A stretch of 64,000 nt of DNA, from assembly GCF_030440595.1 (NCBI RefSeq), contig NZ_CP047452.1, positions 2,604,001-2,668,000 on the forward strand, read 5' to 3'. The position numbers were made by a program, and so were the translations under genes. Every line of letters starts with the position of its first letter. Positions within the stretch are counted from its first letter, which is position 1. Below, piece after piece: positions 41,537 through 51,754 of the stretch. The notes beneath the pieces were generated by a model. It was not told where the DNA came from, did not search any database, and saw nothing but the letters and a program-made list of their open reading frames with translations. The stretch is from Corynebacterium glucuronolyticum DSM 44120 (lineage in GTDB: Bacteria > Actinomycetota > Actinomycetes > Mycobacteriales > Mycobacteriaceae).

Positions 41537-43360
41537 TTACTTATTCAGGCGAGCTTTTTGCTTCTCCCACTCGTCCCATAGTTCCTTGGGCACGCGGTCA
41601 CCGAGGTGCTCGAGCCACTGCTCGTTGTCCTCGATGTCGGCACGCCACTTTTCGACGGGAGCGGCCAGGGACTCGCGGATGTCGTCCTCCTCGTAGTCCA
41701 GGCCGGTGAGGTCCAGGTCCTCGAAGCGGGCGGTGAGACCTGCCGGGGTCTCGTCGGCCTCGACCTCGCCCTCGATGCGCTGGGTGATCCACTTGAGCAC
41801 GCGGGAGTTGTCGCCGAAGCCGGGCCACAGGAAGCGGCCGTCCTCGCCGCGGCGGAACCAGTTAACAAGGTAGATGCGCGGTAGGTTGGCACCTTCCTTC
41901 TTGCCGATCTCCAGCCAGTGAGCCAGGTAGTCGCCGACGTTGTAGCCGATGAACGGGAGCATCGCCATCGGGTCGTGGCGCAGCGCACCAACCTCGCCCT
42001 CGGCAGCGGCGGTCTGGCCGGAGGCCAGCAGCGCGCCGGTCAGGACACCGTGCTTCCAGTCGCGGGTCTCGGAGACGAGCGGGACAGTGTCGGGGCGGCG
42101 GCCACCAAAGAGGATGGCGGACACCGGCACGCCCTTCGGGTCATGGAATTCCTGCGCCGCCACCGGGCACTGATCCAGCGGGACGGTGTAGCGGGAGTTC
42201 GGGTGGGCGGCGGCCACGCCGGATTCGGGGGTCCAGTCGTTACCGTGCCAGTCGATAAGGTGGGCCGGCGGCTCCTTGGTCATACCCTCCCACCAGACGT
42301 CGCCGTCGTCGGTAAGCGCAACGTTGGTGAACAGCGTGTTGCCCGGCTCCATCGACTTCATGGCGTTGGGGTTGGACTCGTAGCTCGTGCCCGGCGCGAC
42401 GCCAAAGAAGCCGTTTTCCGGGTTGACGGCGTAGAGGCGACCGTCCTCGCCGAAGTGCATCCAGGCGATGTCATCGCCGACGACCTCGGCGGTCCAGCCC
42501 TCGAGCGTCGGGGTGATCATGGCGAGGTTGGTCTTGCCACATGCCGACGGGAAAGCGCCGGTGATGTAGTAGTCCTTACCCTCCGGGGAGGTGAGCTTCA
42601 AAATGAGCATGTGCTCTGCCATCCAACCCTCATCGCGAGCCATGACGGAGGCGATGCGCAGCGCGTAGCACTTCTTGGCCAGGATGGCGTTGCCGCCGTA
42701 GCCGGAGCCGAAGGACCAGATCTCACGGGTATCCGGGAACTGCGTGATGTACTTGGTGTCATTGCACGGCCACGCAACGTCCTCCTCGCCCTCCTCGAGC
42801 GGGGCGCCGACAGAGTGGAGGCAGTGGACGAAGTCGCCGTCGTCGCCAATCTTCTCCAGCGCCTCGGCACCCATGCGGGTCATGATGCCCATGGACAAGA
42901 CGACGTAGGCGGAGTCGGTGAGCTGGACACCGAGCTTCGGTGCCGGATCCGTGATCGGGCCCATGCAGAACGGCACGACGTACATCGTGCGGCCCTTCAT
43001 GGAGCCACGGAAGTGCTCGGTCATCTCCTCGCGCATCTGCTTCGGGTCGACCCAGTGGTTGGTGGGGCCGGCGCCGTCCGGATCCTCCGTGCAGATGAAG
43101 GTGCGTGACTCGACGCGAGCGACATCGCTGGGGTTGGAACGGGCGAGGAAGCTATTCGGGCGCTTTTCCTCGTTCAACTTGGTGAGCGTTCCTTTTTCCA
43201 CCAGCTCGCTGGTCAGACGATCCCACTCCTCGCGGGAACCGTCACAGAACTGGACCTCGTCCGGCTCGAACAACTTCACGGCCTCGACGATCCACTGGAT
43301 GAGATCGACATTGTTGGTAGGGGCTGTCCCCTTAAGCCCTGGGATGGTGGGTGCAGTCAT
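41537..43360 (-). CDS. pckG: GTP-dependent phosphoenolpyruvate carboxykinase
   Basis: A 607-residue enzyme that converts oxaloacetate and GTP to phosphoenolpyruvate and CO2 in gluconeogenesis. Signatures: the P-loop [12 protein letters not shown] with the hyperreactive Cys typical of the GTP form, the kinase-2 segment [20 protein letters not shown], and the substrate Arg region [12 protein letters not shown]. Length is normal. It ends in a strong terminator. In C. glutamicum pck sits next to the mycolate transport locus, as here. Confidence 0.98.
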   Translation of the reverse strand: MTAPTIPGLKGTAPTNNVDLIQWIVEAVKLFEPDEVQFCDGSREEWDRLTSELVEKGTLTKLNEEKRPNSFLARSNPSDVARVESRTFICTEDPDGAGPTNHWVDPKQMREEMTEHFRGSMKGRTMYVVPFCMGPITDPAPKLGVQLTDSAYVVLSMGIMTRMGAEALEKIGDDGDFVHCLHSVGAPLEEGEEDVAWPCNDTKYITQFPDTREIWSFGSGYGGNAILAKKCYALRIASVMARDEGWMAEHMLILKLTSPEGKDYYITGAFPSACGKTNLAMITPTLEGWTAEVVGDDIAWMHFGEDGRLYAVNPENGFFGVAPGTSYESNPNAMKSMEPGNTLFTNVALTDDGDVWWEGMTKEPPAHLIDWHGNDWTPESGVAAAHPNSRYTVPLDQCPVAAQEFHDPKGVPVSAILFGGRRPDTVPLVSETRDWKHGVLTGALLASGQTAAAEGEVGALRHDPMAMLPFIGYNVGDYLAHWLEIGKKEGANLPRIYLVNWFRRGEDGRFLWPGFGDNSRVLKWITQRIEGEVEADETPAGLTARFEDLDLTGLDYEEDDIRESLAAPVEKWRADIEDNEQWLEHLGDRVPKELWDEWEKQKARLNK

Positions 43361-43422
43361 CTACATCTCCTAAATCCGGTAACACTTTATAACCCCAACA
43401 CTACCACCTGTCATAACCAGTC

Positions 43423-43626
43423 TTAGGCACCGTCCCACATCTCTTTGTTCCACACCCTGGAATGCCCCTCAAAATCGGTATGTGCCACCTGATCTACTGT
43501 TCCGTCCCCGTCCAGATCTGCAAAAACTAGGATGCCGTCATCGGAGTAAAAAGTCGCCTCACCACCGAAAGCATTCGGAATTTCGAAGTGATCCCCATCC
43601 ATGAAAAAGTCTAAGATATCGTCCAT
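43423..43626 (-). CDS. Small acidic protein with an EF-hand-like Asp loop
   Basis: A 67-residue protein, AGGGG before the ATG. It contains DGILVFADLDGDGTVDQVAH, a DxDxDG loop that could bind calcium. It is probably co-transcribed with the gene upstream, whose stop lies five bases before its start. No certain family. Confidence 0.6.
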   Translation of the reverse strand: MDDILDFFMDGDHFEIPNAFGGEATFYSDDGILVFADLDGDGTVDQVAHTDFEGHSRVWNKEMWDGA

Positions 43627-43630
43627 TTGG

Positions 43631-44596
43631 TTACCCCTGTACTAGGTTCTCCGCCCAGGCCCTCCCCGGGCTTTTTGCTTGTCGACGACTCCGTCTCACC
43701 CCGTACAACACTCCCGCGAGCGCTGCCGCCACGGCGACGGGCAGCATCCGAGACAGGCCGACGGCCACGATGACGCTGACAATGATCGGCTCCCACAGCG
43801 TGCGGCGGCGAAACCGCGCCGTGGCCACGCGCGACACCGGCACCGGTGGCAGCGGCACGGCCGGGGGGCGCTGGCACGCCTGGGCAATCGCCTCGGGCAG
43901 GCCGTGACGCGCGACAACCACCCAGTCATCGAGGCCCGGCGGCGGCGGGGCGGTGACAACAAGGCGCCCGATGGCCGCGAAACACTCCGCGAGGATCTCG
44001 CGATCACCGGCCTCCCAGCCGTTCGGACCAGCGACGGCGACGCAGACATCCGCGCCCTTGTCCGGCCCCGCGACGACATCGAAACCGGGGAGGTCAACGC
44101 GGCCGTGGCCGACGACGCACACGCGCACGCCCACGCTCGTTCCTCGCGCCCACGCTCGTTGCTCGCGTGGGCGTGGGAGGTGCGTCGCTGGCACATTAGC
44201 ATGCGGATATTGACGGGCGGTGTGGGTAACCTCGCGGGCCAAGGCTTGCTCGCGGGCGCGGGGGAGGTTGACCGCATCGATGGCCTGCTGGACGTCGGCA
44301 ATGCTCGCGCAGACGACAATGGGAAACGGACCGACCTGCATCCGCGCGCGCATGCGACCCGTGACGCGCTCGGTGACGAGAACCCCCACATCAATGCCCG
44401 GCTGAGTGAGCGGCCAGGCGGCGTGCACCACGGTGGCACCGCGGACTGGAACCTCCAGTGCCGCCACCGGCGAGGTGACCGCCACCCGCGGCGGACCCGA
44501 CAGGCGCGCCAACGAACGCTCCACCGCGCGACGCGCCGGACACCCCGGCGGACGGGTGGCTAACCAGGCACGACAGGTGCTTTCCAGATCCCCCAT
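43631..44596 (-). CDS. Hypothetical membrane protein
   Basis: A 321-residue protein from ATG 44596 (AAAGGGGG upstream). The N-terminal region is soluble (LESTCRAWLATRPPGCPARRA, then VAVTSPVAALEVPVRGATVV), while two membrane segments sit near the C-terminus (LWEPIIVSVIVAVGLSRM and LPVAVAAALAGVLYGVRR). Starting further upstream would approach the divergent trmB start. Function unknown; conserved position before trmB suggests a corynebacterial core gene. Confidence 0.65.
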   Translation of the reverse strand: MGDLESTCRAWLATRPPGCPARRAVERSLARLSGPPRVAVTSPVAALEVPVRGATVVHAAWPLTQPGIDVGVLVTERVTGRMRARMQVGPFPIVVCASIADVQQAIDAVNLPRAREQALAREVTHTARQYPHANVPATHLPRPREQRAWARGTSVGVRVCVVGHGRVDLPGFDVVAGPDKGADVCVAVAGPNGWEAGDREILAECFAAIGRLVVTAPPPPGLDDWVVVARHGLPEAIAQACQRPPAVPLPPVPVSRVATARFRRRTLWEPIIVSVIVAVGLSRMLPVAVAAALAGVLYGVRRSRRQAKSPGRAWAENLVQG

Positions 44597-44692
44597 CGAC
44601 AACCCCCTTTGTAGCTTTCCCCCATTGTCCGTCAGGCCACAGCCGCGCGCAAATTGAAAAATCACCCCCAGACAGGAACAATAAACTGCGCT

Positions 44693-45421
44693 ATGACTGA
44701 TTTTGATAGGAAAATGCAGTCCACCTTTGACGATGGACTAGACTACCCGCGGCTCGGCTCCGTCAGCTTCCGCCGCGGCACACTGACAGACAACCAGGCC
44801 GCCACCTGGGAGACACACTGGCCCACCTACGGGCGCGAATTGGCCGATGAAGAGATCGATATTGAGGAATGGTTCGGGCGGAAAAACCACCCCACCATCC
44901 TCGAGATCGGCTCCGGCACCGGCACCTCCACCGCCGCCATGGCGCCGCTGGAACCCTCGTACAACATCATCGCCGTGGAGATCTACAAGCCGGGGCTGGC
45001 GAAGCTGTTGGGCGCCATCGTGCGGGAAGACATCCCCAACATCCGCATGGTGCGCGGCGACGGCGTCGAAGTGCTCAACCGGATGATCCCCGACGGGGCG
45101 CTCGCCGGCGTGCGCATCTTCTTCCCCGACCCGTGGCCCAAAGCCCGCCACCACAAGCGTCGCATCATCCAATCCGGCACGCTGCGGCTTTTGGCCGACA
45201 AGCTGCGCCCCGGCGGCGTGCTCCACGTCGCCACGGACCACGCGGACTATGCTGCCTGGATTTCCGAACTGACTAACGTAGAACCAAGCCTAGAATTCAT
45301 GGGCTGGCCGTGGGAGGATGCCCCCATCCTCACCGACCGACAAGTAATCACAAAATTTGAAGGTAAAGGCCTCCGCCAGGAGCACACCATTACGGAATTC
45401 CTGTGGAGGAAACGTTCATAA
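44693..45421 (+). CDS. trmB: tRNA (guanine46-N7)-methyltransferase
   Basis: A 242-residue class I methyltransferase that makes m7G46 in the tRNA variable loop. Motifs: [16 protein letters not shown] for SAM, the catalytic/substrate region [20 protein letters not shown], and the C-terminal [14 protein letters not shown] 44693 is chosen over an upstream start with no site. Its stop overlaps the next gene (TAATG). Confidence 0.95.
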   Translation: MTDFDRKMQSTFDDGLDYPRLGSVSFRRGTLTDNQAATWETHWPTYGRELADEEIDIEEWFGRKNHPTILEIGSGTGTSTAAMAPLEPSYNIIAVEIYKPGLAKLLGAIVREDIPNIRMVRGDGVEVLNRMIPDGALAGVRIFFPDPWPKARHHKRRIIQSGTLRLLADKLRPGGVLHVATDHADYAAWISELTNVEPSLEFMGWPWEDAPILTDRQVITKFEGKGLRQEHTITEFLWRKRS

Positions 45422-46098
45422 TGCACGATATCGAAATTCCACACCATTACACCCCCGGCGCTGAGCCCGGCCCGCCCGACTACCTGCTCGTCTGGGATGC
45501 CCCCAACGTGGACATGGGGCTGGGCTCCATCCTCGGCGGGCGGCCCACCTCGGCGTACCGGCCACGGTTTGATGCGATCGGCCGGTGGCTCCTGAAGCGG
45601 GCAGAGCAGCTGGGTGAGGACATCGAGCCTGAGGCGACTGTGTTCACCAACGTCGCACCCGGCGGCGCGGAAGTCATGCGCTCGTGGGTGGAGGCGCTGC
45701 GCAACGTCGGCTTCGCCGTGTTTGCCAAGCCCAAGTCCGAGGAAGACTCCGACGTCGACCCGGACATGCTGGCACATATCCGCCGCCGCCACACCGAAGG
45801 CGTGCTGCGTGGGGTTGTCGTCGCCAGCGCCGACGGCCAGAACTTCCGCGAGCTCCTTCTTGAGCTTGCCGACGAAGGCATCCCCGCCACAGTGATTGGT
45901 TTCCACGAGCACGCATCGTGGGCTGTCACGGCCGAGAACATCGAGTTTGTCGACCTGGAGGAGATCCCCGGCGTGTTCCGCGAACCGCTGCCGCGCATCT
46001 CCCTCGACGCGCTGCCGGAGGAAGGTGCCTGGCTGCAGCCATTCCGCCCGCTTTCTGCGCTCCTCACCGGACGCAACGCACACCACGCGGAGGATTAA
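45421..46098 (+). CDS. NYN-domain protein of the core locus
   Basis: A 225-residue PIN-like protein. Acidic positions are visible in YLLVWDAPNVDMGLG near the start and in GVVVASADGQNFRELLLELA. It is translated from the trmB stop and followed three bases later by the MmpL gene. The function is unknown; it probably acts on RNA. It is not related closely to the NYN protein of the island. Confidence 0.78.
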   Translation: MHDIEIPHHYTPGAEPGPPDYLLVWDAPNVDMGLGSILGGRPTSAYRPRFDAIGRWLLKRAEQLGEDIEPEATVFTNVAPGGAEVMRSWVEALRNVGFAVFAKPKSEEDSDVDPDMLAHIRRRHTEGVLRGVVVASADGQNFRELLLELADEGIPATVIGFHEHASWAVTAENIEFVDLEEIPGVFREPLPRISLDALPEEGAWLQPFRPLSALLTGRNAHHAED

Positions 46099-46101
46099 CG
46101 C

Positions 46102-48291
46102 ATGTTCTACCGCTGGGGACTTTTCGCATACAAGCATCGGCGCGTGGTGCCCATCGTCGTCGTCGCTTTCATCGTGCTTCTGTTCGCGCTTGTAGGCACG
46201 CAGCTCGGCGAGCGGATGAGCCAGGAGGGCTGGGACGACCCGAACTCCTCGTCCACGCAGGCCGCCGTCGTCGAACAGGAGATCTACGGGCGCGACAACC
46301 AGGGCGACGTGATCCTGCTCGTCACCGCACCGGAGGGGAAGACCGTCGACGACCCGACGCTGTACAAATCCATGGCGGCGGAGGTGGAAAAGCTCAAGGC
46401 CAACCCCGAGGTGGAGACGGTCACCAGCTACTTCACCACGCTCAACCCGAACCTCGCCACGAAGGACAAGTCCCTCGCGTTTGTGGCCATCGGGCTGGCC
46501 GGCGACGGAGAACAGACCCTGAAGGACTTCCGCGCCATCGCCGACCAGCTGCCCACCGAGGTCGCCGGCGCCGATGTGCAGGTGGCCGGTGCCACTGCTG
46601 TTGCCGACGCTTTGGACAAGGGAATGAGCAGTGACATTTCCCGCGCCGAGGTTGTGGCGCTGCCCGCCGTCGGCGTGCTGCTCCTCATCGTGTTCGGCTC
46701 CGTCGTCGCCGCGTCCATGCCCCTGCTTGTTGGCATCTTGTCCATCATGGGCTCACTCGGCATCCTCTCGCTCATCGCCACCGTGGCGCAGGTCAACGTG
46801 TTCGCGCAGTCCGTGGTCACGCTGCTGGGACTCGGCCTGGCCATCGACTACGGCCTGTTCCTCGTGTCACGCTTTAGGGAAGAAATGGCCGACTCCGTCG
46901 GCCATGACGAGGATCGAATCGAACATGCGGTAGGCATCACCGTGTCCACGGCGGGCAAGACCGTCGTCTTCTCGGCGGCCATGGTTGCTGTCGCGCTGAG
47001 CGGACTGTTCATCTACCCGCAGGCGTTTTTGAAGTCCGTGGCCTACGGCGCGATCTCCGCCGTCGGGCTCGCCGCGGTGCTGTCGATTACGGTGTTGCCG
47101 TCGATCTTCGGCATGCTGGGGAAGAACATCGACAAGTGGTCGATCCGGAAGACGAAGGACTCCACCACACACTGGTCGCAGACGTTTTGGGCGCGGATCC
47201 CCACGTGGGCGATGAAGCACTCCAAGCTCGTCACCGTCGCCATCGTCGCCGTGCTGCTGGGCCTCACGCTGCCGCTGGGCGGCATCAAATTCGGCGGCAT
47301 CAACGAAACGTACCTGCCGCCGAACAACTCCGTGCGGGCCGCGCAGGAAGAATTCGACGAGACGTTCTCCATGCGCACCGACCCCGTCAAACTCGTGGTA
47401 GAAAACGCCACACCGCAACAGCTCGCGGACGTATTCGTCCAGGCCAATAAGGTAGAGGGGCTGACGGGAAGGTTCGGGGCCAAACCGACCGTCGACAAGA
47501 CGACCGTACTAACCGCAGGGATAGCCGACCGCAAGGATAATGCCTACGTCGTTGACCAGCTGAGAAACATTGACGTGCCGGAGGGCGTGACCGTCCACAT
47601 CGGCGGAACCCCCGCGCTCGAGGTCGAATCCATCGAAGCGCTGCTCGGCAAACTGCCCTGGATGGCGCTGTACATCGTTGCTGCGACGTTCATTTTGCTG
47701 TCTTTGATTTTCGGATCCGTCATCCTGCCCGCCAAGGCCGTCATCATGAACATCCTCGGGCTCGGCGCCACACTGGGCATTTTGACGTTGATGTTCGTCG
47801 ACGGGTTCGGCGCGGGACTGCTCGGCTACACGCCGGGGCCGCTCATGTCGCCGGTGCTCGTGCTGATCGTCGCGATCGTCTACGGCCTATCCACCGACTA
47901 CGAGGTATTCCTCCTGTCGCGCATGGTGGAAGCGCGCGAAAACGGCTCCGACACCGACACCTCCATCCGGTACGGCACCGCCCACACCGGCTTCATCATC
48001 ACCGCCGCCGCCGTCATCATGATCGTCGTCTGCGGCGCCTTCGGATTCTCCGAAATCGTCATGATGAAATACATCGCCTTCGGCATGATCGCCGCCCTCT
48101 TCCTGGACGCGACAATCATCCGCATGCTGCTCGTCCCCGCCGTCATGCACATGCTGCGCGACGACTGCTGGTGGGCGCCCCGCTGGGTGAAGAAAGCCTC
48201 CGCTGCGCTGGGGCACAACAGTTCCGCCGGTGGTCCCCCGACCCAGCAGCTCAACGTCGCCGACCTCATCGCCCGCCTTGAAAACGAATAA
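46102..48291 (+). CDS. cmpL1: MmpL-family RND transporter, CmpL1-like
   Basis: A 729-residue transporter with 11-12 membrane segments in two halves, each preceded by a periplasmic porter domain. Segment 4 has the GLGLAIDYGLFLVSRFREE proton-relay motif (Asp-Tyr), and the second half has IVYGLSTDYEVFLLSRMVEA. In corynebacteria CmpL1 and CmpL4 export trehalose monomycolate; position before accD3-pks13 fits CmpL1. Its end overlaps the next gene by 14 bases. Confidence 0.9.
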   Translation: MFYRWGLFAYKHRRVVPIVVVAFIVLLFALVGTQLGERMSQEGWDDPNSSSTQAAVVEQEIYGRDNQGDVILLVTAPEGKTVDDPTLYKSMAAEVEKLKANPEVETVTSYFTTLNPNLATKDKSLAFVAIGLAGDGEQTLKDFRAIADQLPTEVAGADVQVAGATAVADALDKGMSSDISRAEVVALPAVGVLLLIVFGSVVAASMPLLVGILSIMGSLGILSLIATVAQVNVFAQSVVTLLGLGLAIDYGLFLVSRFREEMADSVGHDEDRIEHAVGITVSTAGKTVVFSAAMVAVALSGLFIYPQAFLKSVAYGAISAVGLAAVLSITVLPSIFGMLGKNIDKWSIRKTKDSTTHWSQTFWARIPTWAMKHSKLVTVAIVAVLLGLTLPLGGIKFGGINETYLPPNNSVRAAQEEFDETFSMRTDPVKLVVENATPQQLADVFVQANKVEGLTGRFGAKPTVDKTTVLTAGIADRKDNAYVVDQLRNIDVPEGVTVHIGGTPALEVESIEALLGKLPWMALYIVAATFILLSLIFGSVILPAKAVIMNILGLGATLGILTLMFVDGFGAGLLGYTPGPLMSPVLVLIVAIVYGLSTDYEVFLLSRMVEARENGSDTDTSIRYGTAHTGFIITAAAVIMIVVCGAFGFSEIVMMKYIAFGMIAALFLDATIIRMLLVPAVMHMLRDDCWWAPRWVKKASAALGHNSSAGGPPTQQLNVADLIARLENE

Positions 48292-49174
48292 GTACCTCCA
48301 GCTGGTCATCTCGCTCGCGGTCCTCGCCGCAGCCGTGTGGTTTTTCCGCGACCAGCTGGGGTTCTTCCGCTCAGGCATTGCCTCGCTGCGCACGGCCTCC
48401 CCGCTGCCGCTGGTGCTGGCCGTCTGCTCGGCGCTGCTCACGCTCGTGGCGATGGGGCTCGTCATGCACACACTGCTCAGATCCGCAGGCGTTGACGTGC
48501 GACGACGCGCCACCGTTGTGTTGACGTTCATCGGCAACGCATGGTCCACCACCTTCCCCGGCGGCGGGGCGCTATCGGCCGCCTACCAGTACAACACGCA
48601 ACGCTCCTGGGGGGCCTCGCGGCTCGTGTGCGGCTGGTTCATCGTCTTCTCCGGCACACTGTCCAATGTGTGGCTCGCCGGCCTCGGCATCGCCGCCATC
48701 GTGTTGACAGGTGCCTCCATCTCCCTGACCTCGCTGTTTGTCACCCTCGCGGTGCTCGTGGCGTTGTCCGTGGTGGTTTATGTGGTCTCGCTCAAGCACC
48801 CCCGGCTTGCCGACGTCCGCATCTCGGCGTCTTCTTTCTTCCTCGCCGCCGGCCTGTCCCTGGTCAACCGGCTTTTCGACGTCCTCACGCTCACCCTGTG
48901 CCTGTGGGCCGTCGACGCCACCCCCAGCATCTTCGGCGTGCTGCTTGCCTACGCCGCCGCGAAAATCGCCGGCGCCGTCCCCGTCACCCCCGGTGGATTG
49001 GGCCCTGTGGAGGCGGCCATGGTGGCCGCGTTTGTGTCCACGGGCGTGGATGCCACCACCGCCGCCGCGGCCGTGGTGGCCTACCGGATCATCAGCTTTG
49101 CGCTGATGACCGTCATCGGCTGGATTATCTACATCCCCAAAAGCTGGGGCTGGTGCTCACGCACCCAGCCGTAG
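48278..49174 (+). CDS. UPF0104 / MprF-flippase-like membrane protein
   Basis: A 298-residue protein with about eight membrane segments. Family features: STTFPGGGALSAAYQYNTQR early and PVTPGGLGPVEAAMVAAFVS late (the PGGxGxxE motif of lysylphosphatidylglycerol synthase-type membrane domains). TTG 48278 is the likely start because it lies just before the first membrane segment; earlier codons run within the MmpL gene. It may flip a lipid-linked compound of the mycolate pathway. Confidence 0.78.
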   Translation: MKTNKYLQLVISLAVLAAAVWFFRDQLGFFRSGIASLRTASPLPLVLAVCSALLTLVAMGLVMHTLLRSAGVDVRRRATVVLTFIGNAWSTTFPGGGALSAAYQYNTQRSWGASRLVCGWFIVFSGTLSNVWLAGLGIAAIVLTGASISLTSLFVTLAVLVALSVVVYVVSLKHPRLADVRISASSFFLAAGLSLVNRLFDVLTLTLCLWAVDATPSIFGVLLAYAAAKIAGAVPVTPGGLGPVEAAMVAAFVSTGVDATTAAAAVVAYRIISFALMTVIGWIIYIPKSWGWCSRTQP

Positions 49175-50022
49175 GCGATGGTAAGAAGCATCGCCAAGCC
49201 CGTCACACCCGCGAAAATGTAGGCTATCGGGCGGATGATCTCCATGTCCTCCGAGGAGCCCGTCTGGCGCTCGTCCTCCGGGTCCTTGCCCTGGGACAGG
49301 TACTGGCAGTTCTCCAGCGCCGTCTTCAGCGAGTGCGTGCCGAGGGCCTTGGAGGCGCGGTCGCGCTCCTTCTCGGCGTTATCCTTGAGCGTCTCCGAGA
49401 CGGCCTTGACGGAATCGGAGTAGAAAGCCCCGAGGTTGTCGAGGTCCGCTGTCTCCTCCTTGTAGTGCTCGTCGATTTTCTTCTTCAGCTCGGCGTTTTG
49501 GGGAGCAACTGAGGAGACGTCTCCTGACGAGAGAACCTCAGCCACCTGGGCGTCGGAAAGCGAAATAGGATCGAAAGTCACAGGTTCGGTGGCCTTTTCG
49601 GGACCCTTGACGAACCAGCGGGCATCGCCGCCTTTGAAGGTGAGACCCTCGTAGGTGAGCCCACCGACAGCCTTGATGAGGTCCTGCTTCTTGTTCTCGA
49701 GGGGGACACCACCGCGGATCAACGTCAAACCGAGGATGGCATCTTCAGGGTACTTGGCGCGGTATTCCTCCAGCGCCTTAATGTTCTCGGCCTGGTCCGG
49801 CTTCTCTTTAAGCAGAATCGCCTGCAGCGCCTTCGCGAGATTATTCGCACTATCGGTGGGACTTGCCAAATACGCATTAATAGCGTCCTGATCCGCCTGC
49901 TTCACCTGGATGGTGCAGGTGCCATTCGAATACTGCTCCGTGTACTCCGCTGCAGCCTGCGGCGCCACCAGCGCGGACAAACCAAGAGCCGCAACCGTAG
50001 CAGACGTGACAATCTTTTTCAT
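49129..50022 (-). CDS. Exported protein with C-terminal membrane anchor
   Basis: A 297-residue protein from ATG 50022, giving a signal peptide (KKIVTSATVAALGLSALVAP, cleavage after AAA). The exterior is helical and charged (EELK-rich, KKKIDEHYKEETADLDNLG). One membrane segment near the end (IAYIFAGVTGLAMLLTIAYG) anchors it. Its 3' end overlaps the convergent gene by 46 bases. No family recognised. Confidence 0.7.
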   Translation of the reverse strand: MKKIVTSATVAALGLSALVAPQAAAEYTEQYSNGTCTIQVKQADQDAINAYLASPTDSANNLAKALQAILLKEKPDQAENIKALEEYRAKYPEDAILGLTLIRGGVPLENKKQDLIKAVGGLTYEGLTFKGGDARWFVKGPEKATEPVTFDPISLSDAQVAEVLSSGDVSSVAPQNAELKKKIDEHYKEETADLDNLGAFYSDSVKAVSETLKDNAEKERDRASKALGTHSLKTALENCQYLSQGKDPEDERQTGSSEDMEIIRPIAYIFAGVTGLAMLLTIAYGWVREHQPQLLGM

Positions 50023-50052
50023 AAGCCTAACAATAGCGGGTACACTTTTCGC

Positions 50053-50412
50053 ATGTCTAACTCTAAAGCCCTGGCCGCAGATATCGCCTCCATCCTCGCC
50101 TTTGCACTGCTCGCGCGCATCGCCCACAACTCCCCCGAACTGCCGCTCAGCTTCGTCGGCTGGCTCGACACCGCCTGGCCGTTCGTCACCGGCATCATCC
50201 TCGGCTGGATCCTGACGCTGTGGCGCTCCTGGGCACCATTGAAGGTGACACCCGGCGGCGTGGCGATCTGGCTGGTCACCGTCGTGACCGGGCTTGGCAT
50301 TTGGGGCATCCGGCACGCCGCGTTCCCCCACTGGTCATTTATCGTCGTGGCAAGCTCCATGTCCGCACTGTTCCTTTTGGGGTGGCGCGCTGTGGCTAAG
50401 CGATTCTTGTAA
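50053..50412 (+). CDS. DUF3054 membrane protein
   Basis: A 119-residue protein with four membrane segments. Typical of the family: an early acidic residue in the first segment (ALAADIASILAFALLARIAH), a WPFVTGIILGWILT segment, and TPGGVAIWLVTVVTGLGIWG. It is divergent from the exported-protein gene. The function is unknown. Confidence 0.8.
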   Translation: MSNSKALAADIASILAFALLARIAHNSPELPLSFVGWLDTAWPFVTGIILGWILTLWRSWAPLKVTPGGVAIWLVTVVTGLGIWGIRHAAFPHWSFIVVASSMSALFLLGWRAVAKRFL

Positions 50413-50477
50413 TTTCGGGGGTAGTGTACCCCCTATTTGTCATGCGATGTCTCCTGCCCCGCGTTAGTGTGCGGGGT

Positions 50478-51614
50478 ATGGAAACATTTCGGGGGGATTA
50501 TTTACGCCTCTACGCTGATTCGATGAACACCATCCTTGGGGTGTACCAAGGCTGGTCTGTTGCAAAACTTGTTCGCGGTGGTGCCGACCCGGCACACGCC
50601 CGGGTGATTAAGAAACTATCCGGCATCTACTTCGGCACCACCAGCGCCACCGTCAAACAAGAACGCTGCCGGGCGCGGTCTAGTGCTAACCACCACACAC
50701 TGGAATCACTGCGGGAAATCGAACGCCACGTAGCCAAACTGAAAAACAAAAACAACGCCTGGCAGCTCCGCATCGGCCTTTTGCAACAACCCGCCGACCA
50801 AGCGGCAATAAGCCACCGCGCCAAAGAACTGTTGGCCGCGATCAATGGCACGGGGGCGGAGAACCCGAAGAAGGCGGTGTCGACGAGGCGGGTGAAAAAC
50901 TCCACCATGAAAGACCTGTGCGTACGCACCTCCAGCCACCTGGTCACCCAGGCTATAAACGCCGCCAAAGCCTACGCCGAAAAGGAACACCTCGACCTGG
51001 CAGACGCCATCTGCCAGTTGATTCTGGGCAATGCCACCGGCAAAGTCGCAACCGTTACCCCCGCTGTCATCGTGCCGCTTAACCCCGACGTGTTGGGGGT
51101 GACCCCCGCAGAACGCGCACACGCCGTCTTATCGCTTACCGACGGGTCGGTGATGCAAGTCAAAGACTTCACCCAAGTCCAAATCACCGCCTTCGGTTTA
51201 GCCCTGACTGTCAACCACATCACTGGTGAGGACCTGGGGTTGTTCCGCCTGGATCCAGAGGATCCGGATGCCCGGTTTGCTGATGCGTATCAGCGTCAGG
51301 TGCTCCGGCTTATCAACCCGGTGTGTGTGGCCGATGGGTGCGGGGTCGGTGCAGATTATTGCCAGCCGCACCATGTGGTGGCTTTTAAACACGGTGGGAA
51401 AACCACAACCTCCAACCTGACGATGCTGTGCCCGTATGACAATGGGCGAAACGATGATGATCGGGACCGTCCCCTGCATGGGCATGTGGAGAAAATTGAT
51501 GGGTTGGACATGTGGGTGCCCGCCTTCGGCGGCAACCCCAAACTCAACATGCACCCCTGCGCCCAAGGCGGCGCCATCCGCCTAGCACGAAAAATGGCCA
51601 CACTAAACAGCTAA
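50478..51614 (+). CDS. HNH endonuclease (13E12/DUF222-like)
   Basis: A 378-residue protein from ATG 50478. The N-terminal part is helical. The C-terminal HNH motif is complete: CVADGCGVGADYCQPHHVVA, then KTTTSNLTMLCPYDNGRNDD. Proteins of this group are numerous and often multicopy in actinobacteria; their role is not firm. A hairpin follows the stop. An earlier in-frame ATG at 50424 lacks a site. Confidence 0.85.
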   Translation: METFRGDYLRLYADSMNTILGVYQGWSVAKLVRGGADPAHARVIKKLSGIYFGTTSATVKQERCRARSSANHHTLESLREIERHVAKLKNKNNAWQLRIGLLQQPADQAAISHRAKELLAAINGTGAENPKKAVSTRRVKNSTMKDLCVRTSSHLVTQAINAAKAYAEKEHLDLADAICQLILGNATGKVATVTPAVIVPLNPDVLGVTPAERAHAVLSLTDGSVMQVKDFTQVQITAFGLALTVNHITGEDLGLFRLDPEDPDARFADAYQRQVLRLINPVCVADGCGVGADYCQPHHVVAFKHGGKTTTSNLTMLCPYDNGRNDDDRDRPLHGHVEKIDGLDMWVPAFGGNPKLNMHPCAQGGAIRLARKMATLNS

Positions 51615-51630
51615 ACACTGCTCGAAATAC

Positions 51631-51650
51631 AACCCCCTCAGCAGGGGGTT
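51631..51650 (+). terminator. Hairpin after the HNH gene
   Basis: AACCCCCT, loop CAGC, AGGGGGTT; eight paired bases. Few T follow (CCCTTCG). Confidence 0.6.
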
Positions 51651-51712
51651 CCCTTCGCACGCCTGCGGGCGGGTGACAAGACCGCTGGGGTTGCTTTGGG
51701 GCGTCGGAAAGC

Positions 51713-51740
51713 AAAAAAGCGCACCCCGAGGGGTGCGCTT
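51713..51740 (-). terminator. Terminator of the 35-residue peptide gene
   Basis: AAGCGCACCCC and GGGGTGCGCTT pair tightly; six T follow on the minus strand. It lies 14 bases after the small gene. Confidence 0.85.
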
Positions 51741-51754
51741 GATTGGGGCTCTGC